Shown here piece by piece: positions 6,623 to 10,370 of a stretch of DNA of 10,370 bases (position 1 is the stretch's first letter; the number at the start of each line of letters is the position of its first letter). Source of the DNA: Oscillospiraceae bacterium (GTDB taxonomy: Bacteria; Bacillota; Clostridia; Oscillospirales; Oscillospiraceae); assembly GCA_020025375.1 (NCBI GenBank), contig JAHHSF010000041.1, positions 1-10,370 on the forward strand. The letters are read 5' to 3'. The notes beneath the pieces are model-generated. The model saw nothing but the letters and a program-made list of their open reading frames with translations. It had not been told where the DNA came from and searched no databases. The position numbers were made by a program, and so were the translations under genes.

Positions 6623-6661
6623 AAAAAATCCTGTCCGGTATTTTACCGGACAGGATTTTTT
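6623..6661. terminator. Bidirectional intrinsic terminator between trxA and the GTPase-NYN gene
   Basis: Bases 6623-6640 and 6644-6661 are perfect 18-bp inverted arms around a three-base loop. The stem begins with six A and ends with six T, with a GC-rich core (TCCTGTCCGGTA). Both strands therefore present a stem followed by a T tract, so it can stop trxA transcription (plus) and the convergent gene that ends at 6687 (minus). Confidence 0.95.
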
Positions 6662-6686
6662 ATGCGGCAAACTGGAACTTGCGGGT

Positions 6687-9320
6687 TCATGAATCAAGTT
6701 CTGTCCCTCTCTCCTTTTTCGCCTTCTCCATGGCGGCCTTGATGGACTGGGAACCCGAACGGCGGGCATGGTGCTTCAGCACGTCGGCAATTTGCCCCTC
6801 CGCCTGCTCCACCTCGGCCCTAAAGGCACGTGCGGATACCCGCAGGGCCCCATGGCCCAGAATGATGAGCTGTTCCAGCCCATCCGAGGTGGCCACCCGG
6901 ACCCGGTGATGCTTGGCAATCTTGTAGGTGACCTTCTCGATAAAGGTGTCTGCCGTCTCAGCCTCCTTCGTGTAGACCACGTGGATGTTGTGATATTTTG
7001 TTACTTCCCCCATGTTCCGGGGGACCTTGTAGGCATCAAAGACCAGGATGACCTCGCATCCTTTGATTCCCTGGTAGTTGCTCAGGATGTCCATGAGCAT
7101 CTGCCGGGCGGCCTCCAGGTTCTCCCGGGCCACCGCCTCCAGCTCCTCCCAGGCAAAGATAATATTGTATCCATCCACCAAGAGGTACTCCGGTCCCAAG
7201 TTTTGCTCCCGGATGGCGTACCGCTCACTCAGGCTGGTGCGGGCAGGCTTCTTCTGGGGCTGAAAGGCCCGTGGGGCCACCTTGCCATAGGTCCGCTCAA
7301 AGATGGCCATAAGCTCCTTGTCATCCTCCAGGGAGCCGGTGTAAGAGGTCCGGCTTACCCGGGCGGGAAGCGCGTCCTCCTCTTCCCTGTTCAGGCGCAG
7401 GCCGCTGTCCACATGGGCGGCGGCGGCAACCTCACTCCACTTCACGGTGTATCCCGCTCCTCGGGCGCAAAAGACCGAGTCCGGGGAGTTTTCCATATCC
7501 CGCTCGGGGTCATAGCCCAGTTGGGCGACGACTTTGTCCTGATTCTGGCAAGGCAGGTAGCCTTTCAGGGTACAGGAGAGCCGCCCCTGCCCCCGTGTGT
7601 AGGCGGTGACCTGGGCGGCGTAGTCCCCCAGCCCGGCCACCGGGGCAGACCCGGTGAGAAGGACAGCCTCTCCCACAGTCTCCGGGGCGGATACCTCGCC
7701 CCCCATGCGCTGGAGGTCAGTCATGGCCCTGCCCACCTGGTCGGCGGGAAGTTCCAGGCAGAAGTCGTACCAGGGCTCCAGCAAAATGCTCTCGGCGGAC
7801 ATCAGGCCCTGGCGTACCGCCCGGTAGGTCGCCTGGCGGAAGTCGCCCCCCTCGGTGTGCTTCTCGTGGGCCCGCCCGGCCAGAAGGGTAATCTTCATGT
7901 CTGTGATGGGGGAGCCGGTGAGGACCCCCAGATGTGGTTTTTCCTCCAAATGGGTGAGGATGAGCCGTTGCCAGTTGCGGTCCAGCCTGTCCTCCGGGCA
8001 AACGGTATCGAACACCAGACCGCTCCCTCGCTCCCCCGGCTCCAGGAGGAGATGGACCTCGGCGTAGTGTCGTAAAGGCTCGTAGTGCCCCACCCCCAGG
8101 GTGGGAGAAGCGATGGTCTCCCGGTAGACGATCCCCCCAGGGCCAAAGGACACCTCCAACCCAAAGCGGTCGGCCGCCAACCGTTGAAGGACCTCCAACT
8201 GCACCTGACCCATAAGCTGGACGTGGATGGTCCGGCTCTGCTCGTTCCAGAGGATGTGGAGCTGAGGGTCCTCCTCCTCCAAAAGCCGGAGTTTCCCCAG
8301 GGCCTCGTGAAGATCGCAACCGTCGGGGAGGAGGAGCTGATAGGTCAGAACAGGCTCCAGCACCGGCGGCTCGGCCGCCGCCTCAACGCCCAGTCCTTGG
8401 CCGGAGCGGGTTTTGGAAAGGCCGGTGACGGCGCACACCGTCCCGGCGGGGACGAAGTCGGCAGTCCGGAATTTTTGGCCGGAGTAGAGGCGAATCTGGT
8501 CCGCCTTTTCCTCCCAGTCCGGACCCTTCACAATGTCTTTTACTTTCAGGCCGCCGCCTGTAACCCGGAGCCAGGTAAGCCTCGTCCCCTGCCCATCCCG
8601 GGAAATCTTATAAACCTTGGCCCCAAACTCCGTGGGCCAGGTCTTTTCCGGGCAGAACCGCTCCAGCCCCCGGAGAAGCTCATCCACTCCTTCCAATTTG
8701 AGGGCGGAACCAAAAAAGCAGGGAAAGAGCTTCCTCTCCCCCACCAAGCGGGCCACCTCGGAATCCATGACCTCGCCGCTGTCCAGATAGGCCTCCAAAA
8801 CGGCCTCGTCCCGTTCGGCGATGTTCTCCAGCAAAACGGCCCGGTCCGTTCCAAAGTCCACACAGCCATCATCCAGGCGGCTCTTTAGCCCCGCCAGCAG
8901 GGCGGCCCGGTCGGCCCCGGCCAAATCCATCTTGTTCACAAAGAGGAAAACGGGGATGTGATACCGTTCCAACAGCCGCCACAGGGTCAGGGTGTGGCCC
9001 TGGACCCCGTCGGTGCCGTTCACCACCAGGATAGCGCAGTCCAGCACCTGGAGGGTCCGCTCGGTCTCGGCGGAAAAGTCCACGTGGCCCGGGGTGTCCA
9101 GGAGCGTTACCTCTGCTCCTTCCAGTGGCAGGATGGCCTGCTTGGCGAAGATGGTGATGCCACGCTCCCGCTCCAGGGGGTCGATATCCAGGAAGGTGTC
9201 CTGGTGGTCCACCCGGCCCAGCTTTCGCAGTTGCCCGCCTCGGTAGAGCAGGGCTTCCGACAGGGTGGTCTTCCCCGCATCCACATGGGCCAATAGGCCA
9301 AGACAAAAGTGTTTCTTCAT
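6687..9320 (-). CDS. Tet(M)/Tet(O)-like ribosome-binding GTPase fused to a C-terminal YacP/Rae1-type NYN nuclease domain
   Basis: The 877-residue protein has two parts. Residues 1 to about 630 are a translation-factor GTPase of the ribosomal protection/EF-G family: AHVDAGKTT (G1, 11-19), RGITI (G2, 53-57), DTPGH (G3, 75-79), NKMD (G4, 129-132), then EF-G-like domains II-V, with a domain IV region around 475-515 and LKGY near 585. Tet(M) alone is about 640 residues. A charged linker (about 631-710) leads to an NYN/PIN-like domain (711 to about 830) resembling YacP/Rae1, with acidic residues Asp716 (VDGYN), Asp762 (FDAY), Asp791 (TADTF) and Asp813 (TSDG), followed by a basic tail. Start 9320 is chosen over an in-frame ATG at 9506 because AAGGCGGTGATC precedes it with correct spacing, MKKHFCLGLL aligns with the Tet(M) N-terminus, and the promoter lies between the two ATGs. 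Likely role: binding the ribosome with GTP and cutting mRNA (inference). Tetracycline resistance is uncertain. Confidence 0.9.
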   Translation of the reverse strand: MKKHFCLGLLAHVDAGKTTLSEALLYRGGQLRKLGRVDHQDTFLDIDPLERERGITIFAKQAILPLEGAEVTLLDTPGHVDFSAETERTLQVLDCAILVVNGTDGVQGHTLTLWRLLERYHIPVFLFVNKMDLAGADRAALLAGLKSRLDDGCVDFGTDRAVLLENIAERDEAVLEAYLDSGEVMDSEVARLVGERKLFPCFFGSALKLEGVDELLRGLERFCPEKTWPTEFGAKVYKISRDGQGTRLTWLRVTGGGLKVKDIVKGPDWEEKADQIRLYSGQKFRTADFVPAGTVCAVTGLSKTRSGQGLGVEAAAEPPVLEPVLTYQLLLPDGCDLHEALGKLRLLEEEDPQLHILWNEQSRTIHVQLMGQVQLEVLQRLAADRFGLEVSFGPGGIVYRETIASPTLGVGHYEPLRHYAEVHLLLEPGERGSGLVFDTVCPEDRLDRNWQRLILTHLEEKPHLGVLTGSPITDMKITLLAGRAHEKHTEGGDFRQATYRAVRQGLMSAESILLEPWYDFCLELPADQVGRAMTDLQRMGGEVSAPETVGEAVLLTGSAPVAGLGDYAAQVTAYTRGQGRLSCTLKGYLPCQNQDKVVAQLGYDPERDMENSPDSVFCARGAGYTVKWSEVAAAAHVDSGLRLNREEEDALPARVSRTSYTGSLEDDKELMAIFERTYGKVAPRAFQPQKKPARTSLSERYAIREQNLGPEYLLVDGYNIIFAWEELEAVARENLEAARQMLMDILSNYQGIKGCEVILVFDAYKVPRNMGEVTKYHNIHVVYTKEAETADTFIEKVTYKIAKHHRVRVATSDGLEQLIILGHGALRVSARAFRAEVEQAEGQIADVLKHHARRSGSQSIKAAMEKAKKERGTELDS

Positions 9321-9350
9321 TGGATCACCGCCTTCAGGCATAATATGTTT

Positions 9351-9379
9351 ATTGTATCCGATGAAAAATATTTTGTCAA
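9351..9379 (-). promoter_or_regulatory. Promoter of the GTPase-NYN gene
   Basis: On the minus strand, a perfect TTGACA (9379-9374), a 17-base spacer and TACAAT (9356-9351, five of six) predict a transcript start near 9344, about 24 bases before the ATG at 9320. A promoter at this point excludes the upstream in-frame ATG at 9506 from the main message. The leader is short, with no room for a tet(M)-style attenuator and leader peptide. Confidence 0.8.
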
Positions 9380-9512
9380 AAGGGATCATCTGAAGTATGG
9401 TTGGCAATGCCCTTATAACGGGTGTAAATTGAAAAAACAAAAAATGAGCCAAACCATTTGAAACAAAAACCCCGGAAACCGCATGAACATATTTTCTCTT
9501 GGACATAGTAAT

Positions 9513-9551
9513 CCCCCCTGTTGTAGTTCTTATTATCCTACAACAGGGGGG
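9513..9551. repeat. 14-bp inverted repeat covering the ribosome binding site of the upstream frame
   Basis: Bases 9513-9526 (CCCCCCTGTTGTAG) and 9538-9551 are perfect reverse complements around an 11-base loop. Neither side is followed by a T tract, so it is not a standard terminator. On the minus strand its 3' arm ends in AGGGGGG seven bases before the ATG at 9506, so an RNA hairpin would mask that Shine-Dalgarno sequence. It might equally be a DNA operator, a sigK 3'-end stabilising hairpin, or a remnant of a mobile element. The 281-bp spacer 9321-9601 otherwise holds only the promoter at 9351-9379 and AT-rich sequence. Confidence 0.6.
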
Positions 9552-9601
9552 GTGTCATTGTCCGTTTTACTGGACCGGTTCCTTCGAATCCAGGGGCGTT
9601 T

Positions 9602-10288
9602 TTAACTTCCCAGGCTCACCTTGAGCTTTTCCAAGGCCTTTTTTTCCAGGCGGGATACATAGGACCGGGAGATCCCGCACTGAGCGGCGATTTCTCTTTG
9701 TGTACGGGGCGGGCGGTCATCCAGGCCGTAGCGGAGAACGATGATTTCCTTTTCCCGCTCGTCCAGACAGGTCTCCACACAGCGGCGGACCTTTTGGCAG
9801 GAATCCTTGGTAGCCAACTCCTCCAGCATATTGTCGTCCACCCGAATCACATCCATAATGGAGAGGGAGCCATCGTCCGCGTCCCCATCCAGAGCGTCCG
9901 AGAGGGAGACCGCCCCCGCCAGCTTCTTCTGGGCCCGGAAGTACATGAGAATCTCATTTTCGATGCACCGGCTGGCGTAAGTGGCCAGGCGGACGTTCTT
10001 GTCCGGCTTGAAGGTGGAGATCCCCTTGATGAGGCCGATGGTACCGATGGAAATGAGGTCTTCACTGTCCCCAGACTGGGTGTAATACTTTTTTACGATA
10101 TGGGCCACCAGGCGCAGGTTATGCTCGATGAGGGTATTGCGGGCCTCCATATCTCCCCGGGCGCAGGCTTCCAAACAACGACGCTCCTCCTCTGCCTTGA
10201 GTGGCTGGGGAAAGGAACCCGCCGGACCGGTAAGCCGCAGGGGAAAAAACAGGGTCCGAAGCAGCAGTAACAGCCATGGTGAGAGCAT
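9602..10288 (-). CDS. sigK: RNA polymerase sporulation sigma factor, pro-sigma-K
   Basis: This mother-cell sigma factor directs late sporulation genes such as coat and cortex functions. The 228-residue product compares with about 241 for Bacillus SigK. Residues 1-24 form a hydrophobic leader (LSPWLLLLLRTLFFPL), consistent with the pro-sequence removed by SpoIVFB. FPQPL at 26-30 is the SigK hallmark just after it. Sigma region 2 follows with NLRLVAHIVKKYY, DLISIGTIGLIKGI and ATYASRCIENEILMYFR. Region 4 has LDEREKEIIVLRYGLD and the helix-turn-helix RTQREIAAQCGISRSYVSRL. The start is ATG at 10288, with GGAGGTGA upstream; an in-frame ATG at 10351 lacks the pro-sequence logic and a good binding site. 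The gene is intact, with no skin-type insertion. SigE is the main alternative, but FPQPL and the absence of an adjacent spoIIGA favour SigK. Confidence 0.92.
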   Translation of the reverse strand: MLSPWLLLLLRTLFFPLRLTGPAGSFPQPLKAEEERRCLEACARGDMEARNTLIEHNLRLVAHIVKKYYTQSGDSEDLISIGTIGLIKGISTFKPDKNVRLATYASRCIENEILMYFRAQKKLAGAVSLSDALDGDADDGSLSIMDVIRVDDNMLEELATKDSCQKVRRCVETCLDEREKEIIVLRYGLDDRPPRTQREIAAQCGISRSYVSRLEKKALEKLKVSLGS

Positions 10289-10307
10289 GGTTTCACCTCC
10301 GTACCGC

Positions 10308-10338
10308 CATCCTATTCCCCCTTTTGTCCTCTTATGTG
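10308..10338 (-). promoter_or_regulatory. Weak candidate sporulation-type promoter for sigK
   Basis: On the minus strand, ACATAAG (around 10337-10331) and AATAGGATG (10316-10308) loosely resemble the sigma-E/sigma-K ATA and CATA-NNN-TG elements. The -10 match is partial and the spacing slightly long. It is offered only because sigK is expected to be sigma-E/K-dependent and nothing like a sigma-A promoter lies in the visible upstream bases. Confidence 0.2.
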
Positions 10339-10370
10339 CCCCATCCGCCACCGGCTCTTGACCGCCCTCT

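Noticed and set aside
6768..8075. 435-codon plus-strand frame opposite the GTPase-NYN gene
   Set aside because: It lacks a ribosome binding site and recognisable motifs, and the opposite strand carries clear G-motif and NYN coding sequence.
9575..9596. tRNA-like GGTTCC...GAATCC stretch resembling a T arm
   Set aside because: The arms do not pair properly and no acceptor, D or anticodon stems exist around it.

Overview
The window looks like the chromosome of a high-GC, spore-forming, butyrate-pathway member of the Clostridia. The Oscillospiraceae, for example the Flavonifractor/Intestinimonas/Lawsonibacter type, are the most likely group, but that placement is inferred from gene content and composition only. 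Sporulation genes (an intact pro-sigma-K gene and a SpoVB-like flippase), crotonase plus 3-hydroxybutyryl-CoA dehydrogenase, a bacterial GlnRS, AGGAGG-type ribosome binding sites and sigma-A style promoters all fit this.

Layout: (1) Bases 1-1242, minus strand: a crt-hbd pair (3-hydroxybutyryl-CoA dehydratase, then 3-hydroxybutyryl-CoA dehydrogenase), with hbd cut by the window edge after 140 codons. (2) Bases 1243-1736 hold no large gene but are dense in signals on the minus strand: a candidate crt promoter, a terminator-like hairpin in the crt leader, a candidate Rex operator next to the crt ribosome binding site, and further upstream a near-consensus promoter followed by a small frameshifted ORF. 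(3) Bases 1737-3230, plus strand: a spoVB-like flippase starting with TTG. (4) Bases 3274-6005, minus strand: glnS followed 29 bp later by a threonine aldolase gene, from a promoter with a perfect TATAAT. (5) Bases 6230-6661, plus strand: thioredoxin with a near-consensus promoter and an 18-bp bidirectional terminator shared with the convergent gene. (6) Bases 6687-9320, minus strand: an 877-residue protein that joins a Tet(M)/Tet(O)-type ribosome-binding GTPase to a C-terminal NYN nuclease domain of the YacP/Rae1 type. Its promoter lies just upstream, inside an apparent in-frame N-terminal extension that should not be annotated as protein. (7) Bases 9321-9601: AT-rich spacer with that promoter and a 14-bp inverted repeat that overlaps the ribosome binding site of the extended ORF. 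(8) Bases 9602-10288, minus strand: sigK, uninterrupted and with a hydrophobic pro-sequence.

Functionally the window joins central fermentative metabolism (crotonyl-CoA formation from acetoacetyl-CoA), translation (GlnRS and the GTPase-nuclease fusion), redox (thioredoxin, candidate Rex site) and late sporulation (SigK, SpoVB). The most notable item is the GTPase-NYN fusion. A factor that binds the ribosomal A-site region is tethered to a domain whose Bacillus relative cuts mRNA in the A site, which suggests ribosome-targeted mRNA cleavage rather than, or in addition to, simple tetracycline protection.
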